Shown one piece after another: positions 26,179 through 35,723 of a stretch of DNA of 44,163 nt (within the stretch, counting starts at the first letter, position 1; every line of letters starts with the position of its first letter). The DNA comes from RECO01 sp050485385. Lineage in GTDB: Bacteria; Pseudomonadota; Alphaproteobacteria; Geminicoccales; Geminicoccaceae. Where the stretch lies: NCBI GenBank assembly GCA_050485385.1, contig JBJHBG010000030.1, forward strand, positions 1-44,163. Reading direction: 5' to 3'. A program made the translations under genes and the position numbers. The notes below the pieces were generated by a model. It worked only from the letters and a program-made list of their open reading frames with translations. It did not search any database and had not been told where the DNA came from.

Positions 26179-27309
26179 TCATCCGGCGTAGCGCCGCCCG
26201 TGCCAAGTCGCACCCTGGCCACGATAGTGACGCCATGCCGAGAGCACCGTCATGCCGAGATAGGCGGCCGCTGCCGCCGGCAGGCCGAGCAGCCAGACCG
26301 AGCCCAGCCCGTAGGCGCGCAACGTCGGCCGAAAGCTCCAGAACATCATGCCGCAGCCAACGAGGCCGCCCGCACGCGCGACACCCGAGCCGAGGACCGC
26401 GAGGAGCGGCGGCGCCACGAACACGAGGCCGAGGCCCAGCACCGCCGTGGCGAGGCGGACGAACGAGTGACGGAGTTCGGTGAAGGCGGTGCGCGCCACC
26501 ATGTCGACGAAACTGCGGAAGCCGTAGCGGCGGAGGCTCCGGCTGGCGTCGCTCGTACCGAGCCAGAGCCGCCCACCGCCCGCCTTGATGCGTCGCGCCA
26601 GGGCCACGTCGTCGATCAGTTCGCCCTTGATCGCAGCGAAGCTTCCGGCGTGCTCCAGTTGGCTGCGGTCGACCAGTATGCAGCCGCCTGCGGCGGCGGC
26701 GACGCGGCGCTCCGCCCGGTTCACGGCAGGAAACGGATAGAGCATCTGAAAGAAGTAGACGAAGGCCGGCGCCAGCCAGCGTTCCCAAAAGGTTACGGTG
26801 GAAAGGTGAACCATGACGGAAACGAGGCCGGCCGCTCGATCCTGCGCCTCGCCGACCAGCCGCGCGAGCACGCTCGGATCGTGCACCACGTCGGCATCGG
26901 TCAGCCAGAGCCATGGCACCGCCAAGCCAGCCTCGTCGATCGCCGCCAGCCCCGCCGCCTGCGCCGCCACCTTGCCGCTCCAGCCGGCAGGCTTCGGGGG
27001 GGCGGGTATGAGGTGCACGGGCCGCGACGCGCTCGCCGCGACGTCGCGGACGATGGTACCGGTTGCATCCTCGCTGCCGTCGTCGACGACGACGATGGTG
27101 AGGCTGCCGGCGTAGTCCTGGCTCGCCAGCGACCGCACACAGGCGGCGATGGTCGCGGCCTCGTTGCGCGCCGGCACCAACGCCACGACCGCCGGCGCGG
27201 TCGTCGGTGTCCGCTGGCCCAGAACTTGGTCGCAGCACCAGAAACGGTTGCGGCCGAACAGCAGCACCAGCCATGCCGCGACGACGGCCGCACCGAGCAG
27301 TTCCGTCAC
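26179..27309 (-). CDS. hpnB: Hopanoid-associated glycosyltransferase HpnB
   Basis: A 376-residue family 2 glycosyltransferase of the hopene-associated HpnB type. A membrane segment lies at the N-terminus. The GT2 nucleotide-sugar site is visible as VVALVPARNEAATI, VVVDDGSEDAT and the metal-binding TDADVVHD, with GELIDDVALARRIK as the acceptor-side block. Several hydrophobic helices form the C-terminus. HpnB occurs in hopanoid clusters but its exact product is not settled. The GTG start at 27309 overlaps the hpnC stop by four bases (GTGA). Confidence 0.92.
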   Translation of the reverse strand: MTELLGAAVVAAWLVLLFGRNRFWCCDQVLGQRTPTTAPAVVALVPARNEAATIAACVRSLASQDYAGSLTIVVVDDGSEDATGTIVRDVAASASRPVHLIPAPPKPAGWSGKVAAQAAGLAAIDEAGLAVPWLWLTDADVVHDPSVLARLVGEAQDRAAGLVSVMVHLSTVTFWERWLAPAFVYFFQMLYPFPAVNRAERRVAAAAGGCILVDRSQLEHAGSFAAIKGELIDDVALARRIKAGGGRLWLGTSDASRSLRRYGFRSFVDMVARTAFTELRHSFVRLATAVLGLGLVFVAPPLLAVLGSGVARAGGLVGCGMMFWSFRPTLRAYGLGSVWLLGLPAAAAAYLGMTVLSAWRHYRGQGATWHGRRYAG

Positions 27310-28193
27310 GGGCGGGCCACGGGCTCGATCCCGTGCAACAGGCGCCGCAACCCGACCCGTGCGGCACCGACGAGCCCCACTCGCAGCATGGCGAGGCGCG
27401 ACGGCTTCACGCGCTCCGCCAACGGATCGCGCCGGCGCAGCTCGGCCACCAGCCGTTCCGCCAGCGCCTGAATGGCCGCCGTCTCCAGCGCGAGGCCGCG
27501 GGCGCGGATCGCGCGCGGAACGGTGGCGGAGCGCTGCAGCAGCGCTTCGGTGCCGTCCAGCATGCGGTTCCAAACGCGACGCAAGCCGGGCGGTGCCTGC
27601 GTGCCGGCCAGCACCTCGACGTCCAGCCCTTCGGCCCGCAGCCAGGGCTGCGGGACGTAGACCCGGTCCATCGCGCGGTAGTCGTCGCCGCAGTCCTGGA
27701 GGTGGTTGATCACCTGCAACGCGGCGCAGAGCGCGTCGCTGCCTTCGTGCAGCGCGCGATCTTCCCCGTGCAAGTCCATGAGATAGCGGCCGACCGGAGC
27801 TGCCGAGAGCGCGCAGTAGCTCATCAGGTCGTCCCAGTCGGCATAGCGGTGCTGCTCGACGTCGCGAAGGAAGGCGCGAATCAGGTCCCGGCCGTGCCGC
27901 ACCGACACGCCGGTCAGTTGGAGGCTCTGCGCGAGGGTCGTAGCCGTGCCCGGACCGTCTCGAGCCTCGCCCGCAAGAACGGCGTCGAACGCCATGAGGC
28001 GCTTGCGTTTTTCCTCCGCGCTCAGGTGCGGCGCGTCGGCGACGTCGTCGATCGCGCGAGCGAAGGCGTAGAACGCCCGGGCGTGCGGCCGCAGGTCGCG
28101 CCGGATCAGCCACGAGGCAACGGGGAAGTTCTCGCTGCCGGCGTGCTTGCCGGACGGCGCCTCGAACGGGTCGGACGTGATCGCCGCGCTCAA
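27306..28193 (-). CDS. hpnC: Hydroxysqualene synthase HpnC
   Basis: A 295-residue squalene/phytoene synthase-fold enzyme that turns presqualene diphosphate into hydroxysqualene. The first aspartate motif is AIDDVADAP (Asp49, 50, 53). The second region reads HLQDCGDDYRAMDRVYVP, typical of HpnC. The N-terminus EAPSGKHAGSENFPVASWLI is the family start region. The only suitable start codon is TTG at 28193, which overlaps the dxs stop by four bases (TTGA). This implies translational coupling to dxs, since no convincing Shine-Dalgarno precedes it. The stop overlaps hpnB. Confidence 0.93.
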   Translation of the reverse strand: MSAAITSDPFEAPSGKHAGSENFPVASWLIRRDLRPHARAFYAFARAIDDVADAPHLSAEEKRKRLMAFDAVLAGEARDGPGTATTLAQSLQLTGVSVRHGRDLIRAFLRDVEQHRYADWDDLMSYCALSAAPVGRYLMDLHGEDRALHEGSDALCAALQVINHLQDCGDDYRAMDRVYVPQPWLRAEGLDVEVLAGTQAPPGLRRVWNRMLDGTEALLQRSATVPRAIRARGLALETAAIQALAERLVAELRRRDPLAERVKPSRLAMLRVGLVGAARVGLRRLLHGIEPVARP

Positions 28194-30112
28194 GACGCGG
28201 CGGAGATCGACCGTGCGGCGAGCGGGCCGCCGAGCAGGTCGACCGCCCGCGCGGCGATGGCCTTGGCGTCGAGTCCGGCGTCGGCGTAGAGCGTGACGGT
28301 GTTGCCGTGGTCGAGGAAACGGTCGGGCAGCACGAGACTCCGCAGCCTCAGGTGGCCTGCGTCGAGCAGACCTTCTTCCAGCAGCAATTGCTGCACGGCA
28401 CTGCCGAAGCCGCCGATGCTGCCTTCCTCGACGGTCAACAGCACCTCGTGGTCGCGCGCCAGCCGGGTGATCAGGTCGCGGTCGAGCGGCTTGGCGAAGC
28501 GCGCGTCAGCCACCGTCGCCGAGATGCCCTGTTGGGCGAGTTGGTCGGCAGCGGCGAGGCATTCGTAGACGCGCGTGCCGAAGCCGAGCAGCGCCACCGT
28601 GTTGCCCTGGCGCAGCACTCGGCCCTTGCCGATGGGCAACAGCTCGCCCTTCTCGGGCACCTCGACCCCCGGCCCCTCGCCGCGCGGATAGCGAAACGCG
28701 ATGGGACCGGCGTCGTAGGCGGCGGCGGTTGCGACCATGTGCACCAGTTCCGCCTCGTCGGCTGCCGCCATCACCACGAAGTTCGGCAGACATCCCAGAT
28801 AGGCGACGTCGAACGCCCCCGCATGGGTGCAGCCGTCGGCGCCGACGAGACCGGCGCGGTCGATGGCGAAGCGCACCGGCAGGTTCTGGATGGCGACGTC
28901 GTGCACCACCTGATCGTAGGCGCGTTGCAGGAAGGTCGAATAGATCGCGCAGAACGGCTTGTAGCCCTGCGTTGCCATGCCGGCCGCGAAGGTCACGGCA
29001 TGCTGCTCGGCGATGCCGACGTCGAAGGTGCGATCGGGAAAGCGCTCCATCAGCTTCTGGATGCCGGTGCCGTCGGGCATGGCTGCGGTGATGCCGACGA
29101 TCTTCGGATCTTGCTCCGCCGCCTGGATGAGCGCTTTGGCGAAGACGCTGGTGAAGCTCGGCGCATTCGACGACTTGGCGAGCTGCAACCCGGTCTGCGG
29201 GTCGAATTTGTTGACGGCGTGGCACTTGTCCATCGCCGTATCGGCCGGCGCGAAGCCCTTGCCCTTCTCGGTCACGACGTGGACCAGGACAGGGCCGGTC
29301 TTGCAGTTGTCGCGCACGTTCTCCAGCACCGGAACGAGGTGCTCGAGGTTGTGACCGTCGACCGGGCCAACGTAGTAGAAGCCCATCTCCTCGAACAGCG
29401 TGCCGCCCGTCATCAGGCTGCGGGCCTTGCCCTCGACGCTGGCCGCAGCCTGGGCGATCGGCTTGGGGAAATAGCGGGTCAGTTGCTTGGCCGCATCGCG
29501 TACGGTGCGGAACGAGGACGAGGAGACGACGCGCGACAGATAGTTGTTCATCGCCCCCACGTTGGGTGCGATGGACATGTCGTTGTCGTTGAGGATGACG
29601 ATCAGCCGGGACTTGCTGTCGCCGGCGTTGTTCATGGCCTCGTAGGCCATGCCGGCGGTCATCGCCCCGTCGCCGATCACGGCGACCACATTGAACTCGT
29701 CGTGATCCAGATCGCGGGCGGCGGCCATGCCGAGGCCGGCCGAGATCGACGTCGAACTGTGCGCGGCGCCGAACGGGTCGTAGACGCTCTCGGCGCGCTT
29801 GGTGAAGCCGGAAAGCCCACCCGGCTGGCGCAGCGTGCGGATCCGTTCGCGGCGGCCGGTCAGGATCTTGTGCGGATAGGCCTGATGGCCGACGTCCCAG
29901 ATCAGCTTGTCCCTGGGGGTCTGGAAGACGTAGTGCAGCGCCACCGTCAACTCGACCACGCCGAGCCCGGCGCCGAGGTGGCCGCCGGTTGTCGACACCG
30001 CGTCGATGGTCTCCTGGCGCAGCTCGTCCGCGACCTGCCGGAGCTTGGCAACCGGGAGTTGCCGCAACGCCGTCGGTTCGTTGATGCCATCCAGCAGGGG
30101 GGTCGTCGCCAT
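28190..30112 (-). CDS. dxs: 1-deoxy-D-xylulose-5-phosphate synthase
   Basis: Thiamine-diphosphate enzyme that condenses pyruvate and glyceraldehyde 3-phosphate, the entry step of the MEP isoprenoid pathway. The 640-residue length is normal. The cofactor-binding GDG motif is at residues 147-149 (VAVIGDGAMTAG) with the paired NN at 161-162, and the catalytic Glu369 is in GIAEQHAVT. The start ATG at 30112 (MATTPLLDGI) fits the family; an ATG five codons earlier is possible. It follows ispA by 30 bases and its stop overlaps hpnC, placing precursor supply in the same transcript as hopanoid synthesis. Confidence 0.96.
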   Translation of the reverse strand: MATTPLLDGINEPTALRQLPVAKLRQVADELRQETIDAVSTTGGHLGAGLGVVELTVALHYVFQTPRDKLIWDVGHQAYPHKILTGRRERIRTLRQPGGLSGFTKRAESVYDPFGAAHSSTSISAGLGMAAARDLDHDEFNVVAVIGDGAMTAGMAYEAMNNAGDSKSRLIVILNDNDMSIAPNVGAMNNYLSRVVSSSSFRTVRDAAKQLTRYFPKPIAQAAASVEGKARSLMTGGTLFEEMGFYYVGPVDGHNLEHLVPVLENVRDNCKTGPVLVHVVTEKGKGFAPADTAMDKCHAVNKFDPQTGLQLAKSSNAPSFTSVFAKALIQAAEQDPKIVGITAAMPDGTGIQKLMERFPDRTFDVGIAEQHAVTFAAGMATQGYKPFCAIYSTFLQRAYDQVVHDVAIQNLPVRFAIDRAGLVGADGCTHAGAFDVAYLGCLPNFVVMAAADEAELVHMVATAAAYDAGPIAFRYPRGEGPGVEVPEKGELLPIGKGRVLRQGNTVALLGFGTRVYECLAAADQLAQQGISATVADARFAKPLDRDLITRLARDHEVLLTVEEGSIGGFGSAVQQLLLEEGLLDAGHLRLRSLVLPDRFLDHGNTVTLYADAGLDAKAIAARAVDLLGGPLAARSISAAS

Positions 30113-30142
30113 GAGCCTCTCACACATGTATCGCTTGTCGGT

Positions 30143-31033
30143 TTAGCTGGTTCGCGCCGCGATGTAACGCGCCAGCTCGGCCAACGGGCGCGCAGCGTCG
30201 CCGAAGCCGACCAGCGCTGCCTCGGCCCGCGCCACTTCCTGGGCGAGCGCCGCCGTCGCCCGGTCGAGGCCGAGGCAGCTGACGAACGTTGCCTTCTCCT
30301 GGGCCACGTCGCGGCCCAAATCCTTGCCCATCGCCTGGGCATCGCCGGTGACGTCGAGCAGGTCGTCGCGGATCTGAAAGGCAAGGCCGATGGCCCGCCC
30401 GTAGTCCACCAGGGCTTGCCGCTCGCCCTCGCCCGCAGCCCCGGCAATCGCGCCGGCCTCGCAGGCAAAGACGATCAACGCCCCCGTCTTCAGCGCCTGG
30501 AGCTGCCGCACGTCGTCCAGGCTCGTGGTCCGACCGGCCTCCAAATCGAGCATCTGACCGCCGCACATGCCCCCGAGCCCGGCGGCGCGGGCGAGCCCGC
30601 CGACCAGGAGCGCCTTCTGCCCGTCGCCGAGGGCGAGCGTGTCCGCCACCAGCGCCTCGAAGGCGAGGGCCTGCAAGGCGTCGCCGGCAAGAATGGCGGT
30701 CGCCTCGTCGAACGCCTTGTGCAGCGTCGCTTTGCCGCGGCGCTCCAGGGCATCGTCCATCGCCGGCAGGTCGTCGTGGATCAGCGAATAGGTATGGACG
30801 CACTCGATGGCAGCGCCGATGCGCACCGCCGTCGCCTCGTCCACGGCGAAGAGGCGGCCCGCCAACGCGGTCAGCAGCGGCCGGACCCGCTTGCCGCCGG
30901 CCATCAGCGCGTAGCGCATGGCGGCGGCCAGTCGCGGTGCCGCCGCATCCGTCTCGGGCACCAGCCGCGCCAGTTCGGCGTCGATCAGCGGCACCAGCCG
31001 GGCCCGTGCCCCAGCGAACGCGTCGAAGGTCAT
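30143..31033 (-). CDS. ispA: Farnesyl diphosphate synthase
   Basis: A 296-residue polyprenyl synthetase that builds farnesyl diphosphate from isopentenyl and dimethylallyl diphosphates. The first aspartate-rich motif DDLPAMDD is at residues 87-94 and the second, DDLLD, at 223-227. GGKRVRP (residues 46-52) binds the substrate diphosphate. The ATG at 31033 overlaps the xseB stop by four bases. The neighbours dxs and hpnC/D lie upstream and downstream of it in the pathway, so its product is probably channelled to squalene and hopanoids as well as to quinone and undecaprenyl synthesis. Confidence 0.95.
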   Translation of the reverse strand: MTFDAFAGARARLVPLIDAELARLVPETDAAAPRLAAAMRYALMAGGKRVRPLLTALAGRLFAVDEATAVRIGAAIECVHTYSLIHDDLPAMDDALERRGKATLHKAFDEATAILAGDALQALAFEALVADTLALGDGQKALLVGGLARAAGLGGMCGGQMLDLEAGRTTSLDDVRQLQALKTGALIVFACEAGAIAGAAGEGERQALVDYGRAIGLAFQIRDDLLDVTGDAQAMGKDLGRDVAQEKATFVSCLGLDRATAALAQEVARAEAALVGFGDAARPLAELARYIAARTS

Positions 31034-31302
31034 GACGTGGCTCCGTCGTCGGCCTCGGCCGCCACGGGATCCAAGGGGATCGTGCCGCCGCCCTCGGTGA
31101 TCTTCTCGACCCGGAGCCGCGCCTCGTCGAGCTTGCGCTCGCAGTGCTGGCGCAACAGCGTGCCGCGTTCGTAGGCCTCGATCGACTGCGCCAACTCGAT
31201 GTCGCCCCGATCCAGCCGGTCGACGATCGATTCCAGCTCCGCCAGCGCCTCCTCGAAGCTCAGCTTGCCGACCTCGCGCGGTTCGGCCTTGGCCGCCGTC
31301 AT
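31030..31302 (-). CDS. xseB: Exodeoxyribonuclease VII small subunit
   Basis: A 90-residue protein matching the XseB family: SFEEALAELESIVDRLDRGD followed by a helix with ERGTLLRQHCERKLDEA. It partners XseA to degrade single-stranded DNA; xseA is not in this window. The ATG at 31302 overlaps the deacetylase stop by four bases, and its own stop overlaps ispA by four bases. xseB next to ispA and dxs is a common order in proteobacteria. Confidence 0.94.
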   Translation of the reverse strand: MTAAKAEPREVGKLSFEEALAELESIVDRLDRGDIELAQSIEAYERGTLLRQHCERKLDEARLRVEKITEGGGTIPLDPVAAEADDGATS

Positions 31303-32228
31303 GTGCCAACTCCCAGCGCGCGGAGGTGAGTGACGACCGAACGCGCCAAGGCATCGGGGTCGTAACCACCCTCCAACACCGACACCACTCGCCCATCGGC
31401 GTGGCGGTTCGCAAGTTCGACCAAGCGCTCGGTCAGCCACGCGAAGTCGCTCTCGGTCAGGAGCAGGCTGGCGAGCGGGTCGGCGGCGTGCGCGTCGAAG
31501 CCGGCCGACACCATGACCAGTTGCGGCCGGAAGGCGTCGATCGCCGGCAGGATTCGGCCCTCCAGCACGGCGCGCCACTGCGGTCCCCGCGTGCCGCCCG
31601 GCACCGGGCTGTTGAACACGTTGCCGACGCCCGTGTCCGCCTCGTGTCCCGTCCCCGGAAAGAGCGGGGCCTGATGGATCGAGGCGTAGAGCACGCGCGG
31701 TTCCGCCTCGAAAATCGCCTCGGTACCGTTACCGTGATGGACGTCGAAGTCGAGGATGGCGACGCGCTCGAGGCCGTGCCCGTGGAGCGCGTGAGCGGCA
31801 CCCACGGCGACGTTGTCGAAGAAGCAAAAGCCCATGGCCAGCGCCGGTTCGGCGTGGTGGCCGGGCGGCCGCATGGCGACGAAGGCGCGCTTGGTGCGCC
31901 CGCCGAGCACGGCATCGACCGCCGCGACGGCACCCCCCGCCGCGCGCAGCGCCGCCTCGCCCGTGTGCGGCGAGAGCCAGGTATCGGCGTCGATCGGGAT
32001 GCGTCCGTGCGGCGGCACCATGTCGAGCACGTCGGCGACGTGGCCACGCGTGTGCACGCGCGCCAATTGGTCGCGGGTCGCGCGCGGCGCCTCGTGCCGC
32101 ACGAGGTTCAGGTCGGTCGCGTCGTCGAGCGCCTTCAGGATGCGTTGCAGGCGAATCGGCGCTTCGGGATGGCCCGGCCCCGGATCGTGCTGCAACGCTA
32201 CCGCATGCGTGTAGACGAAGACGCTCAT
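31299..32228 (-). CDS. Histone deacetylase family protein (acetoin utilisation/APAH type)
   Basis: A 309-residue zinc-dependent amidohydrolase of the histone deacetylase superfamily. The active-site histidines are in MRPPGHHAEP (124, 125). Zinc ligands lie in ILDFDVHHGNGT (Asp162, His164), with a later Asp in SAGFDAHAADPLA. A glycine-rich VLEGGYD closes the site. Bacterial members deacetylate acetylated small molecules or proteins; the substrate here is unknown. Such a gene just before xseB-ispA-dxs is a recurring alphaproteobacterial arrangement. The ATG at 32228 is one base past the mfd stop. Confidence 0.9.
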   Translation of the reverse strand: MSVFVYTHAVALQHDPGPGHPEAPIRLQRILKALDDATDLNLVRHEAPRATRDQLARVHTRGHVADVLDMVPPHGRIPIDADTWLSPHTGEAALRAAGGAVAAVDAVLGGRTKRAFVAMRPPGHHAEPALAMGFCFFDNVAVGAAHALHGHGLERVAILDFDVHHGNGTEAIFEAEPRVLYASIHQAPLFPGTGHEADTGVGNVFNSPVPGGTRGPQWRAVLEGRILPAIDAFRPQLVMVSAGFDAHAADPLASLLLTESDFAWLTERLVELANRHADGRVVSVLEGGYDPDALARSVVTHLRALGVGT

Positions 32229-32229
32229 C

Positions 32230-35200
32230 TCACGTCGCCAGTTCGGCGAGCTTGAAGACGAAGCTCTGGGCTTCGGCCAGCCGCTCGGCCGGCGAGGACG
32301 TCTCGCGGGCGATGACCAGCTTGTGGTCCGGTCGCACGCGGATCTTGCCGCGGCTGTCGGCGATCAGCGGCACCAGTCGCTCCGGGTGGGCGAAGTGGTT
32401 GCCGCGGAAGGCGAGTACGATGCCCTTGGGGCCGGCGTCGAGCTTCTCCACGTTGGCCCGGCGGCAGGCCTGCTTCAGCCGGATCAGCGCGAGCAGGTTG
32501 TCGGTTTCCGCCGGCACGTTGCCGAAGCGGTCCACCAGCTCGGCCGTGAAGGCCTCGACCGCGTCACCATCCTCCAGCGACGCCAGCCGGCGATAGAGCG
32601 AGAGCCGGAGGTCGAGGTCGGCGACGTAGCTCTCGGGCATCATCGCCGGCACGTCGATCGCGATCTGCGGCGTCCACTCGCGGTCGACGACCGGGGCATC
32701 CTGAAGGCCCGATTGCTTCGCTTCCGCAAGGGCTTCTTCCAGCAACTGCTGATACAGCTCGAAGCCGACCTCCTTGATGTGGCCCGACTGCTCGTCGCCC
32801 AGCAGGTTGCCGTGGCCGCGGATGTCCATGTCGTGGCTCGCCACCTGGAATCCGGCACCGAGCCCGTCGATGGTCTCCATCACCTTGAGCCGCCGCTCGG
32901 CGGTGTCGCGCAGGAGCCGGTTGGGCGGCACGGTGAAATAGGCATAGCCCCGGACCTTGCCGCGCCCGATCCGCCCCCGGAGCTGGTAGAGCTGCGAGAG
33001 GCCGAAGAGATCGGCGCGATGCACGATCATGGTGTTGGCGCGCGGGATGTCGAGCCCGCTCTCGATGATGTTGGTGGCGAGCAGCACGTCGACGGCGCCG
33101 TCGTCGAACGCCGTCATGACGTCCTCCAGCGCCTTCGCCGCCATGCGGCCGTTGGCGACCGCGACCTTCAGCTCCGGCACGAGCTTTTGGAGATCGTTGG
33201 CGAGCCGGCCTTGGTCCTCGATCCGCGGGCAGACGTAGAAGCTCTGGCCGCCGCGGAAGTGCTCGCGCATCAGGGCCTCGCGCAGCACCACCGGGTCGGC
33301 CGGCATGACGAAGCTGCGGACGGCCAGGCGGTCGACCGGCGGCGTGGCGATGATCGACAACTCCTTCAGCCCGCCCAACGCCATCTGCAATGTGCGCGGG
33401 ATCGGCGTCGCCGTCATCGTCAGGACGTGGACCTCGGCCCGCAGTTCCTTCAGCCGCTCCTTGTGGGCGACGCCGAAATGCTGCTCCTCGTCGACGACCA
33501 ACAGGCCGAGGTCCCGGAAGGCGACCGTCTTGCCGAGCAGCGCGTGCGTGCCGATGACGATATCGATCGCGCCGGCGGCCAGGTCCTCCTTGATCTTGGC
33601 GACCGTGCGCACCGACACGAAGCGCGAGACCATGGCGAGCCGCACGGGAAAGCCCTGAAAGCGCGCCTGAAAGACGCGGTAGTGCTGCCGCACCAGCAGC
33701 GTCGTCGGCGCCAGCACCGCCACCTGACGGCCGGCAAGGGCGGCGACGAACGCGGCCCGGAGCGCCACCTCGGTCTTGCCGAAGCCGACGTCGCCGCAGA
33801 CCAGCCGGTCCATCGGCCGGCCCGACGCCATGTCGCCGAGGACCGCGTCGATCGCCGCGAGTTGGTCGTCGGTCTCCTCGAAGGGAAAGCGGGCGCAGAA
33901 CTCCTCGTAGAGCCCGGCCGTCCGCTCGAGCGGCAGGCCACGGCGCAGTTCGCGCTCGGCGGCGATTTTGATGAGTTTGTCCGCCAGTTCCTTGATGCGC
34001 TGCTTGACCTGCGCCTTCCGCGCCTGCCAGCCGGCGCCGCCCAGCTTGTCGAGTGGCGTGGTCTCGTCGCCCGAGCCGTAGCGCGAGAGCACCTCCAGGT
34101 TCTCCACCGGCACGAACAGCTTGTCGTTGCCGGCGTAGAGCAGCCGGATGCAGTCGTGCGGTGCACCGCCGACGTCGATCGCCTCCAACCCGTCGAAGCG
34201 GCCGATACCGTGGCTGGCGTGGACGACGAGGTCACCCACGCCAAGGCCGGAGACCTCGGCGATCAGCTTGTCGCTGCGCCGCTTGCTGGGACGCGTGCGC
34301 CGCAGCCGGTCGCCGAGAATGTCGTCCTCGCCGACGACCATGACCTCGCCGCGCACGAAGCCGTGCTCGATGGCGAGCACCGTGCTGACCGCACGGCCGC
34401 GGCGGCGGGCTTGGGCGAGGCCGCTCACGGCCGGCAACGCCGCCAGCCCGGCGTCGCTCAGCATCGCTTCGAGGCGTTGCCGCGCGCCTTCGCTCCGTGC
34501 TGCAACGACGACCGACAACCCGTTCTTTTCGTTGGCTTTCAGGTGATCGATCACGGCATCGAACAAGGGCACGTCGCGCTGCTTGCGCTCGGGTGCGAAG
34601 TCGCGGCCGACGCGCCCCTCGGCGTCGATCACCTCGCGGCTGCCGGGCGGTACCTCGCCCGCATGCAGGCGCAGGCCCAAGTGCCCGTCGAGGCGCTTGG
34701 CGAGGGTTGCCGCATCGAGATAGAGGCGCTCCGGCTCCAGCGGGCGGTAGGGCGTGGCAAAGGGGCTGCCGGCGACGGGTGGGTCGAGCCGCGCGGCGTA
34801 GTGTTCGGCGATCGTTTCCAGCCTGGCCTGCAAGGCCGCCTCGGCCTGATCGTCCAAGGACCAGACGAAGTCGGCCGGCAGGTAGTCGAACAGGGTGGCG
34901 AGCCGCTCGTAGAACAACGGCAGCCAGTGCTCCATGCCGGCGAAGGCGCGGCCGGCGATGACCGATTCCAGCAGCGGATCGTCGGTCACCGCGCCGAACC
35001 GCTTGAGAAAGCCGACCTTGAAGCGCTCGATCGACGCGGCGTCGAGCATGACCTCCGAGGACGGTGTCAGGGCCAGCCGATCGATCTTGCCCAACGAGCG
35101 CTGGGTGAGCGCGTCGAACGTCCGGATCGCCTCGATCTCGCGGCCGAAGAAGTCGAGCCGGATCGGGCTCGCGCCGCCGGTGGGATAGACGTCGACCAGA

Positions 35201-35715
35201 CTGCCGCGCACCGCATACTCGCCCGCCTCGACGACGGTGCTGCAGCGGCGATAGCCGAGGCCCTCCAGCCGCGCGATGAGGCCGTCACGGTCGATGCGGT
35301 CGCCGGCGCCGACGTCGACGCGGGCCGCACGAAGCACCTCCGGCGGCGGGACGTACTGGAGGATCGCGTTGACCGTCACGGTCACCAAGAGCGGCGCCTT
35401 CGCGCCGTCGGCCAGGGCGGCCAGGGCCTCGACGCGCTGCGCCATCACGTCGGTGGTCGGCGAGACGCGGTCGTAGGGCAGGCAGTCCCAGGCCGGCAGC
35501 GACAACGTGGTCACGTCCGGGCGCGCGAAACGCACGATCGAGGCAAAGCGCTCGCCACGGGTCGAATCGCGCGCGATGTGCAGATGGCAGCCATTCGCCG
35601 CCAACCGTTCCGCGACGAACAGGGCATCCGCACCGTCCGGTGCACGAGCGACCGAAACCGCCGGCAGACGCACGGTCGCCGTCGGTTGCTCCAAGGCCGT
35701 CGCTGTCGCCTCCAC
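32230..35715 (-). CDS. mfd: Transcription-repair coupling factor Mfd
   Basis: A 1161-residue SF2 ATPase that displaces RNA polymerase stalled at DNA lesions and recruits UvrABC. Domains in order are the UvrB-like N-terminal region (PAWDCLPYDRVSPTTDV), the RNA polymerase-interacting domain near residue 530-600 (GDLVVHASHGIGRFDGL), the helicase motor with Walker A GDVGFGKTE near residue 645 and DEEQHFG near 740, and the C-terminal TRCF domain. I chose the GTG at 35715 because GAGGAGG (35719-35725) lies three bases upstream. That site overlaps the sdhE stop. One base separates the stop from the deacetylase gene. Confidence 0.96.
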   Translation of the reverse strand: MEATATALEQPTATVRLPAVSVARAPDGADALFVAERLAANGCHLHIARDSTRGERFASIVRFARPDVTTLSLPAWDCLPYDRVSPTTDVMAQRVEALAALADGAKAPLLVTVTVNAILQYVPPPEVLRAARVDVGAGDRIDRDGLIARLEGLGYRRCSTVVEAGEYAVRGSLVDVYPTGGASPIRLDFFGREIEAIRTFDALTQRSLGKIDRLALTPSSEVMLDAASIERFKVGFLKRFGAVTDDPLLESVIAGRAFAGMEHWLPLFYERLATLFDYLPADFVWSLDDQAEAALQARLETIAEHYAARLDPPVAGSPFATPYRPLEPERLYLDAATLAKRLDGHLGLRLHAGEVPPGSREVIDAEGRVGRDFAPERKQRDVPLFDAVIDHLKANEKNGLSVVVAARSEGARQRLEAMLSDAGLAALPAVSGLAQARRRGRAVSTVLAIEHGFVRGEVMVVGEDDILGDRLRRTRPSKRRSDKLIAEVSGLGVGDLVVHASHGIGRFDGLEAIDVGGAPHDCIRLLYAGNDKLFVPVENLEVLSRYGSGDETTPLDKLGGAGWQARKAQVKQRIKELADKLIKIAAERELRRGLPLERTAGLYEEFCARFPFEETDDQLAAIDAVLGDMASGRPMDRLVCGDVGFGKTEVALRAAFVAALAGRQVAVLAPTTLLVRQHYRVFQARFQGFPVRLAMVSRFVSVRTVAKIKEDLAAGAIDIVIGTHALLGKTVAFRDLGLLVVDEEQHFGVAHKERLKELRAEVHVLTMTATPIPRTLQMALGGLKELSIIATPPVDRLAVRSFVMPADPVVLREALMREHFRGGQSFYVCPRIEDQGRLANDLQKLVPELKVAVANGRMAAKALEDVMTAFDDGAVDVLLATNIIESGLDIPRANTMIVHRADLFGLSQLYQLRGRIGRGKVRGYAYFTVPPNRLLRDTAERRLKVMETIDGLGAGFQVASHDMDIRGHGNLLGDEQSGHIKEVGFELYQQLLEEALAEAKQSGLQDAPVVDREWTPQIAIDVPAMMPESYVADLDLRLSLYRRLASLEDGDAVEAFTAELVDRFGNVPAETDNLLALIRLKQACRRANVEKLDAGPKGIVLAFRGNHFAHPERLVPLIADSRGKIRVRPDHKLVIARETSSPAERLAEAQSFVFKLAELAT

Positions 35716-35723
35716 GGGCCTCC

